A DNA stretch of 64,000 bases. Source: Pieris napi (Eukaryota > Arthropoda > Insecta > Lepidoptera > Pieridae). The notes under the pieces are model-generated. The model was given only the letters and a program-made list of their open reading frames with translations. It had not been told where the DNA came from and ran no database searches. The translations under genes were made by a program, and so were the position numbers. The DNA lies in NCBI RefSeq assembly GCF_905475465.1, contig NC_062245.1:434001-498000 (forward strand), in the 5' to 3' direction. Of this stretch, positions 10,036 to 19,200 are shown piece after piece (within the stretch, counting starts at the first letter, position 1; every line of letters begins with the position of its first letter).

Positions 10036-10936
10036 TTATATATATTTATTTTGCCATTCCAGTTTTCCTTCGTGTTCAAAATACTGAGCGAAAGAGTCAC
10101 GAATTCTTTCAGCGGTATTATTACCTATTCGATTATATGTTCTTTGAGTTTCTGGCACATCAGGCGGCATGTAACATGTTAAAGTATCTTCATAGTTATA
10201 ACCGTCTCTATCTCGAACGTAGTTATGCAAAATGCAACATGCTTTGATGATATCAGTAGCCAAGCTAATATCCACATTTAAAGGTCTATGGAATATACGC
10301 CACTTATTGCTCAGTATTCCAAACGAGCATTCGATATATCGCCGTGCTCTACATTGCCGATAATTAAATATTCTCTTAGTAGTATTTAAATTAGCATTTC
10401 TTGGTTTTGTATAAGGTCGCATTAAGTTCGTGGATAAGGGAAAGGCTTCATCGCCTACTAAAACATATGGTATTGGAATAGTATTTACTTGTGATATGGG
10501 TGTTGGTTCTGGTATCTCAAGTTCTCCTGCTATTATTTTTTTGTAAAAGTTAGAGTGTTGATAAACTGCTGAGTCTCCAAATTTGCCACAAGCGCCGACA
10601 TCTATTGTTATGAATTTGTAATTGCTGTCGCTTATAGCCATCAGTATAATGGAAAAAAATTGCTTATAATTGTAGTACATGGATCCACTATGACACGGTT
10701 TTATTACCCGTATGTGTTTCCCATCTATAGCCCCAATGCAATTCGGAAAATTAGCTCTTGTTGAGAAACCCTTTGCAATATCTAGCCATCCTTGTTGAGA
10801 CGGCTTCGATAAACAAGATTCTTTCAACAGCAACCATATTGCCGTACATACTTCACGAACAAATTCAGCTATTGTACTCGCACCAATTCGAAATGTGTAA
10901 TGTAGTTCAGCGAATGTGCATCCGGTCGCCAAATAT
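10036..10936 (-). CDS. Harbinger transposase, exon 2 (DDE nuclease domain)
   Basis: Second and last exon of the transposase: 300 codons including the stop at 10036-10038. The acceptor TTTTTTAG precedes 10936. The first base completes the Arg codon begun in exon 1, giving LTIR|YLATGCTFAEL, a junction that matches the family exactly. Residue numbers are for the spliced 399-aa protein: GAIDGKHI carries the first catalytic Asp (D171), GKFGDSAVY the second (D221), GDEAFPL is the conserved block near 262, and YIECSFGILSNKWRIF the catalytic Glu (E302). This is the DDE_Tnp_4/HARBI1 fold, length normal, no stop or frameshift. It cuts and joins element ends in the nucleus, normally with the MADF or Myb partner. 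An AATAAA complement near 9950 could serve as poly(A) signal. Confidence 0.93.
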
Positions 10937-10983
10937 CTAAAAACATAATTATTTATTATTAATTTAAATGGTTATTGTTACAG

Positions 10984-11724
10984 GTAAAGTACTTATGAAA
11001 AAATGGCGGAATATTAAAGATCATTTTGTTAAAGCTTGTAAAAATTTAAAAAACATGAAAAGCGGTTCAGGTGCCAAACAAAAAAGCCCATATAATAAGT
11101 TATAATATTTTATTATTCCTTAAAGACTCTACTATGGTAAATGAGACAGAGTCTGACATTGTCAGCGATCTTTCCCAAAATCATGATGGCCCATATGAAA
11201 CATCACAGAATATAGCTAATCAGAAAAGAAGGAAGAAAAGCAATAATGAAGACGTTATTGGACAACAACTGGTATCAGTATTGAACAAAAACTTGGAGTA
11301 TAAAAAAGAAATGGAAAATGACGATGACAAGTTGTTTTTGTTATCCCTTTTAAATGAGTTCAAAAAAATTCCAGATTCGAATAAATTAGAAGCGAGATGT
11401 GAAATCATAAGAGCTATAAGAAATGCTCAACAACCATCATTTCATTATAGTTATCCCACTACGCAATTTGATCGAGGGTATCGAAACCATATGTATGAAA
11501 GTGAATATGCTGGAAGGGAATATCAAACGCTTGATAGTGACTACACTGGCCGAGGATATCAGAGTAGACTCAATAATAGAGAATCCACAACTACCGGTTA
11601 CCAAAACCGTCAAAATCTACCAGGTACATCCACATACACAATGGATACAACTGGAGAGGCAACTCAGGATTCGGCTAACCAAGACGACTCTTCGTTAATG
11701 TCTGAATTGTTTAATTCAACGTAG
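10984..11724 (+). pseudogene. MADF-BESS protein gene of Harbinger, exon 2 (frameshifted)
   Basis: Follows a TTACAG acceptor. In the frame set by exon 1 it reads KVLMKKWRNIKDHFVKACKN, completing the MADF domain, then MKSGSGAKQKSPYNKL and a TAA at 11103-11105. The +1 frame carries the expected continuation (SYNILLFLKDSTM) and runs on to a stop at 11722-11724, so an indel near 11085-11103 broke the gene. The second frame contains a clear BESS motif (DDDKLFLLSLLNEFKKI, then a Lys/Arg-rich helix to IIRAIRN) and a Tyr/Gly-rich tail with repeated GYQ-like units. AATAAA lies just after the stop (about 11759). The exon lies wholly inside the transposase intron. Confidence 0.8.
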
Positions 11725-11796
11725 TTTTTTTGTTAATGTTATTAAATGTTCCTTAATTAAATAAATGTGATTCAACTTAATAAACTGTTTTCTTAC

Positions 11797-12095
11797 CTGA
11801 TGGTTAGAATAAGCTTTTCTTCTGGGGATATAGACATCCGAAATCGTGTATCCTGGCCACGAATATTTAAATATAGTTTTGATAATAATTCTTCATACGA
11901 TTTTACTGACATCCTAGTGTATCCAAAGAACTTATCTTCAAATTTCTTTAGGTTTGAAATAAAAATATTAAACTCTTTGCCGTCATGTCGTGTCTCCAAT
12001 AGGGGATGTATCCAAAATGTATGTTTATTTTTTTGACGATATTTTCTACGATGATATAAATAAATAACTGCCGCAACTTCTTCAACGTCCATCAT
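11797..12095 (-). CDS. Harbinger transposase, exon 1
   Basis: N-terminal exon, 99 codons plus two bases, ending at a CAG|GTAAGA donor (11796). The start is the first ATG (MMDVEEVAAVIYLYHRRK); no other ATG lies closer to the TATA-like box at 12127-12134. Contains the family's N-terminal blocks FWIHPLLE, KFFGYTRMS and ISPEEKLILTI, thought to form the helix-turn-helix that binds DNA. Joined to exon 2 the protein is 399 residues with no interruption. The 860-bp intron (10937-11796) contains exon 2 of the opposite-strand MADF-BESS gene, an arrangement I have not seen described. Confidence 0.88.
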
Positions 12096-12126
12096 GCGCA
12101 ATATTTCAAGAAGCACTGAAAGTGAC

Positions 12127-12134
12127 TATTTATA
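12127..12134 (-). promoter_or_regulatory. Possible TATA box of the transposase gene
   Basis: TATAAATA on the minus strand, 32-39 bp before the transposase ATG. This implies a very short 5' UTR if used. Confidence 0.4.
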
Positions 12135-12158
12135 TTTCGTCACTTTCGAGTGACGATT

Positions 12159-12275
12159 GCGGCAGACCGCAATACGACCGCAATAGGGACGGTTAGCCGG
12201 AATACGGCAGGCCGCTACGGCGGACCGTATATACTGCGGCCCGCCGCAGCGGCACACCGCATTGCGGCCAGCCGC
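12159..12275. promoter_or_regulatory. Subterminal array of GCGG-N4-CCGC dyads, right end
   Basis: GCGGCAGACCGC, CGGTTAGCCG, CGGCAGGCCGC, GCGGCCCGCCGC, GCGGCACACCGC and GCGGCCAGCCGC mirror the array at the left end, extending beyond the 57-bp terminal repeat. Candidate binding sites for the element's own DNA-binding protein. Confidence 0.6.
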
Positions 12276-12291
12276 TAGTGCGTTGTAGGCC
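12235..12291 (-). repeat. Right terminal inverted repeat of Harbinger
   Basis: Reverse complement of 9355-9411 with one mismatch; the TAA target duplication follows at 12292-12294. Confidence 0.93.
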
Positions 12292-12294
12292 TAA

Positions 12295-12477
12295 CACTAA
12301 CCATTCTCGAGATATCGAATTAAACGCGTTTCCATCGAAATGACCTTGAGCTGACCTCAGTACAACCCCTCAAATTGGAATTTATGCTCAGAATACACCC
12401 CCCTATCGATCCTCAAAATCCAAAAACTGTGTTCGCTCATGTTTATTTAACCCGTTTTTAGCCATAATTTGACTGGA
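12295..12477 (-). repeat. Outer part of the right arm of the foldback element
   Basis: Reverse complement of 7912-8084, with about 10 extra bases near its end. Terminal TTTGACTGGA is followed by CTAC. Confidence 0.88.
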
Positions 12478-12925
12478 CTACTATGTTTCATCAATCGGCG
12501 AGCAGGTGACTTATGAACGTTATAACAAGGCGTAGTAACGCCGCATCCCGCTGGCGTCTCGGCCCTTGAGCACGCGCGTCTCTAATTATAGCAAAACCTC
12601 CCTCCCTCGGCCGTCGAGTGCCGTGTCTCGTTTGAGGTTTTATTTTTCGCTAAGAAATCCGCCGAGAGGCCGAGAGGGCGCCGAATCCTTGATAGCCACT
12701 GATTGCTTTGTGTACTTCGACCTTGTACAGTTTCATGTTTCATGACAACTACGCGCTTTTGACAAGATATCTTGAAGAAAATTGGTTGGCTTCGTGGAAG
12801 AAGTAGCGCGATCTAGGAGTATAATCAAACGCGGATTTGATGATTCAAATAAGTTTTAAATACCCAAAATAAGTATATTAAGATTGATATGGATAATCCT
12901 ATTGAGTTAACGTGTTCTAAGTAAT
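12478..12925. other. Gene-free stretch with a GC-rich part
   Basis: 12520-12690 is clearly more GC-rich than its surroundings (CGCATCCCGCTGGCGTCTCG, GGCCGTCGAGTGCCGTGTC) but shows no ORF or RNA fold I recognise. Confidence 0.35.
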
Positions 12926-13065
12926 AATAATAAAACGTTTATTTGCAAAGAAAGTGGTACATTCAGATTGATAAACAATAAAAAATAGGCATGCAAATGT
13001 CATAATTATCATTATGTCGTAATAATAATACTAAGTTGTCAAAACTTATGGTCTAAATAACCTTA
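12926..13065 (-). repeat. Dispersed repeat, probably a LINE 3' UTR with (ATT)n tail
   Basis: Shares AAGTGGTACATTCAGATTGAT and the GTCATAATTATCAT and TATGGTCTAAATA blocks with 38188-38395. In the minus direction both end in AATAAA-like sequence and an ATT-repeat tail, as retrotransposon 3' ends do. No coding part is seen. Confidence 0.6.
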
Positions 13066-13734
13066 TATGTATTATAAATGTCAACAGAATTGTATTAAAA
13101 TGTGTGTATATAATATAAATTTGAATGTATTCAAATTCACACACAGTTTGGAACACCTAAATTATATATATAAAAAGCAAAAACCTTTATGCGTGGTAAA
13201 GTGCAAATTTTTCAGTCATTTTCGCTCCTATCGCAATAAAAAAATGTCTGCGCTCATAATAGCCGGCTAATGGAGGCCGACACGACACATTCACGGAATG
13301 AAAGCCTCGCAAATAAGAGCAATGCGTTCGTGCCAAAATTATACGACCTCTTGCTAGGAGTGGGGAATGGGGCATAGTGCTAATGGGCTTGTAGCTTTAA
13401 CTATGGCTCGACTTTGTTTATTTCTTGGCAAGCTTACAGAAACATAGCTATCTCAGTACGCATTCTAAAATAATACTAGATTATGATATGAAAAGTTGTA
13501 GAATAATTGAGTTTAGATCAGAATTCTTTAAATTTTTTAGTTAAGTCAGGAATACGTCAGATACTTAATACCAGTATATACCAGTTTATACCAGTCGTAT
13601 AGTGTTTCCCGTGGCAATTTTAGCTTAAATATAGCTATGATATATGTTATAATATTAGTAATAGCCGTTTATTTCAAATGTATTTAAATGTTAAGGTCAT
13701 TTAAATACATTTATATTTCTATCATCTCGTTCTA
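13066..13734. other. Gene-free AT-rich stretch
   Basis: No coding region found; it includes the perfect hairpin at 13676-13712. Confidence 0.35.
13676..13712. repeat. Perfect 15-bp inverted repeat
   Basis: AAATGTATTTAAATG, a 7-base spacer TTAAGGT, then CATTTAAATACATTT. No flanking element was identified. Confidence 0.85.
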
Positions 13735-13870
13735 GAGATCTGTGTGCCCTTTTTTGGCAAAGGCCTCCTCCAAATCCCGCCATCCCTGTCTGCGCTGTGC
13801 CACTGGTCTATCTACCTTCTAAATTGTCTTCCTCTTTTGCGGTTATTTTACCTTGGGCACCAGTTTAATA
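13735..13870 (-). pseudogene. LINE ORF2 C-terminal fragment
   Basis: The minus strand reads RPVAQRRQGWRDLEEAFAKK followed by GHTD, the usual C-terminal end of insect endonuclease-reverse transcriptase LINEs. Only about 35 codons survive. Confidence 0.55.
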
Positions 13871-14919
13871 CTTTCTTGCTCCACTTTTGGTGATATATTG
13901 GTATTTGTAGATGAAATAAAAAACTAATTGTAGAAACGTGCCAAATGTGTTTATAAACCATTTGGCACAATTAAGCTTCACTATTATTTTGCTATGCCCG
14001 ATAGTGCCATAACGTTTGGCAAGTGCTTTTTTTGGAAGTTAGATGATTTTGGCAGCGAATAATTAAGGATCCGTGGTCATTAGACGGCTGTATTTCACCA
14101 ATTCATTATACCTACGTAAGCGTCAATTAAAAATTGTTCTTTAACCATTTTATTGCTATCTTTTCGAAGCTAAGGCAATTGATGAAAATACGTATCATAA
14201 TAATAGACAGCTTTCTGTGTCAGTTTTATTATTTTCTGTATTTTGGTAATCATTGTTTTATTGGGAATCGAACCCTGCATTTAGCGTATTAAAGCAATCT
14301 CTCTGATGGCTACTACAAAAAATAATAACGTGATAGATTCAATTGTAGGCCTCACAATATTTAAGTGTTCGCAATAATTGTTTAAATTCTTACTAAATTA
14401 CACCACATTATATATAATGCATTTTATAAAGTATATGATAAATCTATCGATTCTAAAATACAATTACGGTAAAAATAAACTGCACAAACAAAATTACACT
14501 TCCAATTTTAGTTTTCACTTGTAATTTTTTGCTTAACAATGCGCTTTTAACAACGCCATTTTTAAAATTGATCAGCTGCCGAATATAACGAGCTCTGGAT
14601 AAGCAGTGTTTATTCTCTTTTATTCGGTAAGAATTCGAATGATAGCTGCCTGAACTCTTTATGTAATTTAATTAACAAATAAATCAACTAAAGTAAATTT
14701 CGATATTGTGTACGGCAATATAATGTTACGTGCACGGTTCGGATGGTGTCAAATGAAATACATTTTACAAGAGAACAATGTCAGCTAATGGCGACAACTC
14801 GTTACGCACTCAGCCCGTAATTATGAAGCCGCTCTAGGTGTGTACCCTGGGTTTTAATGAACGATTGTGTGTCTTGCGAGAAGAAGTGTTTGAATATGAA
14901 ATGTAAATAAAAAAAATAT
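13871..14919. other. Gene-free AT-rich stretch
   Basis: A B-box-like GGTTCGATTCCC on the minus strand at about 14262-14273, with a weak A-box-like region above it, suggests the remains of another tRNA-derived SINE. Nothing else was recognised. Confidence 0.35.
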
Positions 14920-15150
14920 AGAAATAATGTATCAAGGCGCACAAATATTTAATAAATTGCCTTCCAGTTTAAAAGAAATTAATTATATGTATTTACAAAT
15001 TAAAAAAAAAAATCCACACACATATGTCTATAAAAATCGTAAAAGTTCAATAAAAATTAATAGCATAAATATGAAATTACAAAACAAAAAAATTTACTTC
15101 CACCGTTTATTTATATCTGAGAACGAGCGTCTAAGAAATTATTACTATTA
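14920..15150 (+). pseudogene. LINE C-terminal fragment
   Basis: MYQGAQIFNKLPSSLKEI is the FNKLP-type C-terminal motif of CR1/jockey-like LINE ORFs. The rest of the open frame (ending at 15149-15151) is Lys/Asn-rich, with a plausible SENERLRNYYY tail. It is followed by ATTAGTCACACCCTGTGTG and an AT-rich 3' region. Upstream reverse transcriptase sequence is missing. Confidence 0.45.
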
Positions 15151-15502
15151 ATTAGTCACACCCTGTGTGTTGTAACATCGATGCGGCCTACCTGCACTTT
15201 TGTAAAAAAATTTTTACATATTCTTAGCAACTAACATTTTTTATTTTATATAGCTTATTTTTAAATAGTTTCAAAACGATGTACATTGCTAACCTCTAAA
15301 ATTTCTCACTAAGTGAAAAATATATATAATATTTCTCACTAAATAATTCTTTGAGAAATGCGGCATGCGGCATTGACAATCTTTGTGGGAGGTTGGTGCA
15401 TATAGTAGAACGATAGAAGTCTTGTGGTAACCACCAGACTTTCATCTCGGACAGAAAATATTAATACACTAAAGTAATAAAAATGACACAATGAAAGTGA
15501 GG

Positions 15503-15672
15503 TCGGTACCTATATCTGCAATACCTCTGGTAACTGATTCCTTGAACATTATAAAAAGCGTATATGATAGGCCTTTTATAGACATTTCTAGGACTCAGTT
15601 GCAGTAGCCATTACTAGGAGAAAGTGGATTGTAGAAACTGGACATCCGTCAGGCTGTAGTTACTCACGAGAA
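15503..15672 (+). repeat. Local duplicate, copy A
   Basis: GGTACCTATATCTGCAATAC through GTCAGGCTGTAGT is repeated at 16008-16133, where about 60 bases in the middle are missing. A LINE 3' end (15825-15998) lies between the copies. Confidence 0.75.
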
Positions 15673-15824
15673 TGTAAGTGCGTGCTCCTATTCAACCATG
15701 CCTCCTGCTGATAGAGGACAAATCTTTGTTTTTAATTTATTATTATTTATTACTTAGATATCATGTGGAACATGATGTAATGGTTGCAGCTCCATAAACG
15801 TTGTGTAAAACAAAAAACTTGGCT

Positions 15825-15998
15825 ATTTTAAAGAACGGCGGAGAGTTTATTGCCAGTTCTTCTCTTCCGTTCTATGCCCTTGATTTGAAAACTGGCAGTA
15901 AATGTAAAATTAGAAGCATTTAATATATATATGTATTTCCTTTTTGACGTTCATAAGTGTACATTGTGTTACCTATATGAATAAATGATTTTTGATTT
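15825..15998 (+). mobile_element. LINE 3' end, family Z
   Basis: CCAGTTCTTCTCTTCCG, TATGCCCTTGATTTGAAAAC, TTTTTGACGTTCATAAGTGT and AATAAATGATTTTTGATTTG are the ordered landmarks of this LINE 3' UTR. The copy is 5' truncated and non-coding. Confidence 0.75.
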
Positions 15999-16007
15999 GT
16001 GACTTTT

Positions 16008-16133
16008 GGTACCTATATCTGCAATACCTCTGTTAACTGTTTCCATGATCAATATAAAAAGCAATTACTAGGGAAAAGTGGAATATAGGAAGTGGACATA
16101 CGTCAGGTTGTAGTGAGTCATGTCGGCCATATT
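16008..16133 (+). repeat. Local duplicate, copy B
   Basis: Shortened copy of 15503-15672, starting right at the tail of the LINE 3' end. Confidence 0.75.
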
Positions 16134-17574
16134 GATTTTTCTCTTCTATCGGAGCACGCACTCGTACACGAAAACACTGAACGTATACAAATAGCAATGA
16201 ATTGTCAAATGTAAAAAAATCGTTTTAATACCTATGTAAGACAATATGTAAATCTTTTTTATACACAGTCGAAGTCAGGGGTAGAATAAAAATCTTTGAG
16301 GGAGTATTAATCACTCGACACTCGTGTATCGAGACGATTGTTCGTCGAATCCTTTTACCTTACCCTTAGGCGTCCTTGCTACATCAATACTAGATGTTAC
16401 GTTTATTATTTCCTTCTAATAATTACGCAATGTATTTGAGCCGAAATTTTAATGTAAAATTATTTACATTCACAACACATTCAGGTTTTTTAACCTCAAT
16501 TTTGTTTCAAAATGAGAGAGATAAAAACTATTTTTTCTCTATAAAATTTGACATTTCGAAGTAGCTTTTATGACTCCCAATAAGGTATTTCGAAATACGG
16601 AAATCAGTTGGCGCTAATCTTACATTAAGTAGGTATAATGAGTAATGAACTCAAAAGCAGTCGTAAAATAATAGATGATTAAGTAAACTGAATTATTTTA
16701 TTTATATGAACGTATTTTTTTACGCTAAAATTACATCTGAAATCTTATTCAAATAAATTAGAATATTTTACGTTTAGTGTTCATAAAATCATTAATTTCA
16801 AAATTTAATTATTTTATGAACACTACTAACTAATCTTCAATAAAATCAGCAATAAAATTCAATAAAAAAAATCAATCAATCAGTTCAAGCAAAATAAGTA
16901 TTATCATATAACTAAAATGTGGTTCGTCAAATATAGACCTCATCACCGTACCGTATAAAAAACTAAATAGAAATTAACATCACTTTAAAAACCATAATTG
17001 AAGTATACCTGGCTTCTCCAGAATCATTCATATAGAACTAGAACTGAACCGATTTTGATGACGAAGTGTGGCTGTTGGAATGTGATTAACGTGTAACAAT
17101 TCCAAATTGCTGGTATACAAAAGAAGACAAAAAGTAAGATCTTCCAGCGTTATATCCTCGCACGAGGCAGCACAAAGCGAGCGATTAAACACTCTCCGGG
17201 CTTTCACACGCGGCTCGCGATTTGCAAGCGGTTTTAAGCCGTCGAGTAGTCAGTATTGTGCGACGAAGGCTCAATGGGAAATCTTTTGGCTAAATAGAAC
17301 GAATCGGCTTTATATGCCTCTAAACACTCGCGGCTGTAGTTTTTTAAGGATGTAGTTAGCTTAGTTCAGCTCAGACTGATTAGGAATGGGCAGGATTTAT
17401 GAGAAATTAAAATTGTTTTTGGTTTTGTCGTAAGTGAGGAATAAATATGGCCCTATTGAAGGCCCTTTACGTACACCATTTAATTTTTAGATAAGTGGTC
17501 TTGAAAATCGTGTATCGCAGAAGTGAATCTTGCTGGGACTTGATTCGTGATAAAAAAAATTATTATTGTTTCAG
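16134..17574. other. Region before the low-complexity exon, no upstream exon recognised
   Basis: AT-rich except 17140-17340, which is GC-richer and holds an 82-codon open frame at 17107-17355 without recognisable domains. This is where a preceding exon of the gene at 17575-18014 might be expected, but none can be supported. Confidence 0.35.
16775..16825. repeat. Perfect 15-bp inverted repeat
   Basis: TAGTGTTCATAAAAT (16775-16789) and ATTTTATGAACACTA (16811-16825) around a 21-base AT-rich spacer. It could be a small MITE end pair or chance. Confidence 0.8.
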
Positions 17575-18014
17575 ATCGCTCGCAATCGTTTGGACCACGG
17601 CGCGGCGGTTATGTACCACACCAGGAGTTTAACAACCAAGGATACGGCCGATCTGGTTACCAGTCTAATAGAGGTAACCAAGACAGGTCCGGCAACCAAG
17701 ATAGGTTCGGCAATCAAGAGAGATTCGGTAATCAAGAAAGGTCCGGCAATCAAGGGAGGTTCGGCAATCAAGATAGGTCCGGTAATCAAGAGAGGTCCGG
17801 AAATCAAGAAAGATTTGGTCACCAAGACAGGTCCAATAGTCAAAATCGGTACGGCAATAACCAAGGCTACTCAAGTCACCAAAACCCGAGGTTTAATAAC
17901 AGTAACCAGGGGTATTCCTCGACAAACCAGAATCAAAGAGGTGGAAACCAGAATCAGGGAGGTTGGAGACCTCACGGACCTAATCGGTATCAAGGAAATT
18001 CTAGTTGGCGTTGA
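17575..18014 (+). CDS. Terminal exon of an unidentified gene encoding a prion-like G/N/Q/R tail
   Basis: A TATTATTGTTTCAG acceptor ends at 17574. The exon begins with two bases finishing a split codon, then reads RSQSFGPRRGGYVPHQEFNN and runs open to TGA at 18012-18014 (about 146 codons). Residues are almost all G, N, Q, R, S with spaced F, Y and W. The core is ten hexapeptide units GNQ[D/E]R[S/F]; the end is RGGNQNQGGWRPHGPNRYQG. This composition is typical of intrinsically disordered RNA-binding or condensate-forming tails (FET/hnRNP-like), but no RNA-binding domain is present here and the gene cannot be named. AATAAA signals follow at 18025 and 18128. The earlier exons lie to the left, within the window unrecognised or outside it. 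Confidence 0.6.
17673..17852 (+). repeat. Coding minisatellite, ten 18-bp units
   Basis: Units start with GGNAAYCAAGA and end AGRTYC. The unit length is a multiple of three, so copy-number changes keep the frame. Most differences between units are third-position or D/E and S/F switches, suggesting selection for the hexapeptide. Confidence 0.85.
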
Positions 18015-18133
18015 GGTTTTGTAGAATAAATTAATTTTAAGATCTAGTTACTTTCTTGAACGTAAAATAGACAGTTTCCTCAAACACGACAAAAAGACTA
18101 GAAAATATGGACGGAAATTTTAAAATTAATAAA
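18015..18133 (+). terminator. 3' UTR with two poly(A) signals
   Basis: AATAAA at 18025-18030, only 11 bases after the stop, and at 18128-18133. The second is the more likely functional signal because the first would leave almost no 3' UTR. Confidence 0.45.
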
Positions 18134-18670
18134 GCGAGAATTTAATACGCTTGAAATGCTCTAATATTGATTTTGAAAAGAATTACAAAGAGAGAAGAAA
18201 AAAAAACTTAAAAAAAAACTGATTGAAATTGTTATTGAAAAAAAAATTCGCTGAGTTATACTCCTAATCTTAAACCAAATGTTATTCCTACGTGTCGTAG
18301 ATTTTCCTTTAAATAGAGTATTTGTCGTTATTTACAATGACTTGAGGCACATACGACTGTTTATTTTATATTTAGATATCTAATGATTCTTTGATGGAAA
18401 TAAATTTCATACATTACGAATATCAAATTGACGTTTCATATAAATTGTTGACAGGAAAATTAAAAGTATTGTAATTTTGCTACGAATAACAAATTCTATA
18501 TATTTCTGACTGACATAGTGACGTCTTGGATATCGTATTTATGTTTATGGTATAATATACAGCCATTAAGTAATTGTCGATTATATTTTTTTTTTTTTAA
18601 ATATTCCTGTATTCAAACAATACCATTATTTTTATGTAGGTAAACTTCTTTCGTAATTGTTTACTATACG
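18134..18670. other. Gene-free AT-rich stretch
   Basis: No recognised feature. Confidence 0.35.
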
Positions 18671-18910
18671 ATATATTTCCAAAAGTATATCTAAAAAGTC
18701 TGTATTGACTTGACTTCAAAAGACACAATGAGAATTTTTAAATAGAAAATATTTGCATATATATCTACTATATATTTCCAAAAGTATATCTAAAAAGTCT
18801 GTATTGACTTGACTTCAAAAGACACATTTAGGAATTTTAAATAGATAATACAAATTTCCAAAAGTATATCTAAAAAGTCTGTCTTGACCTGACTTCAAAA
18901 GACACAATTA
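18671..18910 (+). repeat. Three tandem copies of a ~57-bp AT-rich unit
   Basis: The unit ATTTCCAAAAGTATATCTAA...GACTTCAAAAGACACA starts near 18671, 18770 and 18851; spacing is about 99 then 82 bases. The third copy has two substitutions (GTCTTGACCTG). The units are separated by related A/T-rich linkers. Confidence 0.85.
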
Positions 18911-19119
18911 TAATTTAAAAAATAGAAAATACTTTGCATACCTATATTATACAGGTTATATTAAGTACAGAGAAATAAAATATGATTTACTTTATATATT
19001 TTCTTTTATTTTTGATTCCTCAAGTGTACTTAAGAGAAATTTGGTAACATTGTCAGTGAATTAAATTTAAACAAATCTTACATGAAATAAAAATATGTTT
19101 ATTCATTATGAATAGGTAA

Positions 19120-19200
19120 ATTTGACAGTTCTTGGTCGTACTACGCTTTTGATTCGAGAAATGGCAGGAAATTGAAATTTAGAAGCATTCATTTTCTAGT
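19120..19200 (+). mobile_element. LINE 3' end fragment, family Z
   Basis: ACAGTTCTTGGTCGTACTAC...TTTGATTCGAGAAATGGCAG...TTTAGAAGCATTCATTTT matches the middle of the family Z 3' UTR seen at 15825-15998. Decayed. Confidence 0.5.

Larger units (their letters stand above)
9355..12291. mobile_element. Harbinger (PIF/Harbinger) DNA transposon, 2937 bp
   Basis: Flanked by TAA at 9352-9354 and 12292-12294. Removing the element and one TAA restores CGCCTAACACTAACC, exactly the sequence of the uninterrupted left foldback arm, which fixes both ends. The termini are 57-bp inverted repeats with one mismatch (9355-9411 and 12235-12291), beginning G[A/G]CCTACAACGCACTAG. It carries a DDE transposase on the minus strand and a MADF-BESS DNA-binding protein gene on the plus strand, the usual two-gene content of this superfamily, with TWA-type 3-bp target duplications also typical. 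The exons of the two genes interlock. A truncated LINE tail sits at 9676-9743. Confidence 0.93.
7912..12477. mobile_element. Foldback (long-TIR) transposon, interrupted by a Harbinger element
   Basis: Two near-identical inverted arms: 7912-8592 on the left; 8847-9354 plus 12295-12477 on the right. The right arm is split by the Harbinger insertion. Inside, positions pair with a constant sum of 17439 (for example 8144-8350 with 9089-9295). Outside the insertion the pairing resumes exactly (TTA at 8085-8087 pairs with TAA at 9352-9354). Both ends read TCCAGTCAAATTA inward. Without the Harbinger and its TAA copy the element is 1626 bp, with a 254-bp unpaired loop (8593-8846). Flanks ATAC and CTAC could be a degenerate 4-bp target duplication. 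It is probably a non-autonomous derivative of a larger transposon; its superfamily is unknown to me. Confidence 0.85.

Noticed and set aside
17107..17355. 82-codon open frame just before the prion-like exon
   Set aside because: No recognisable domain, no splice sites that join it in frame to 17575, and low codon plausibility.
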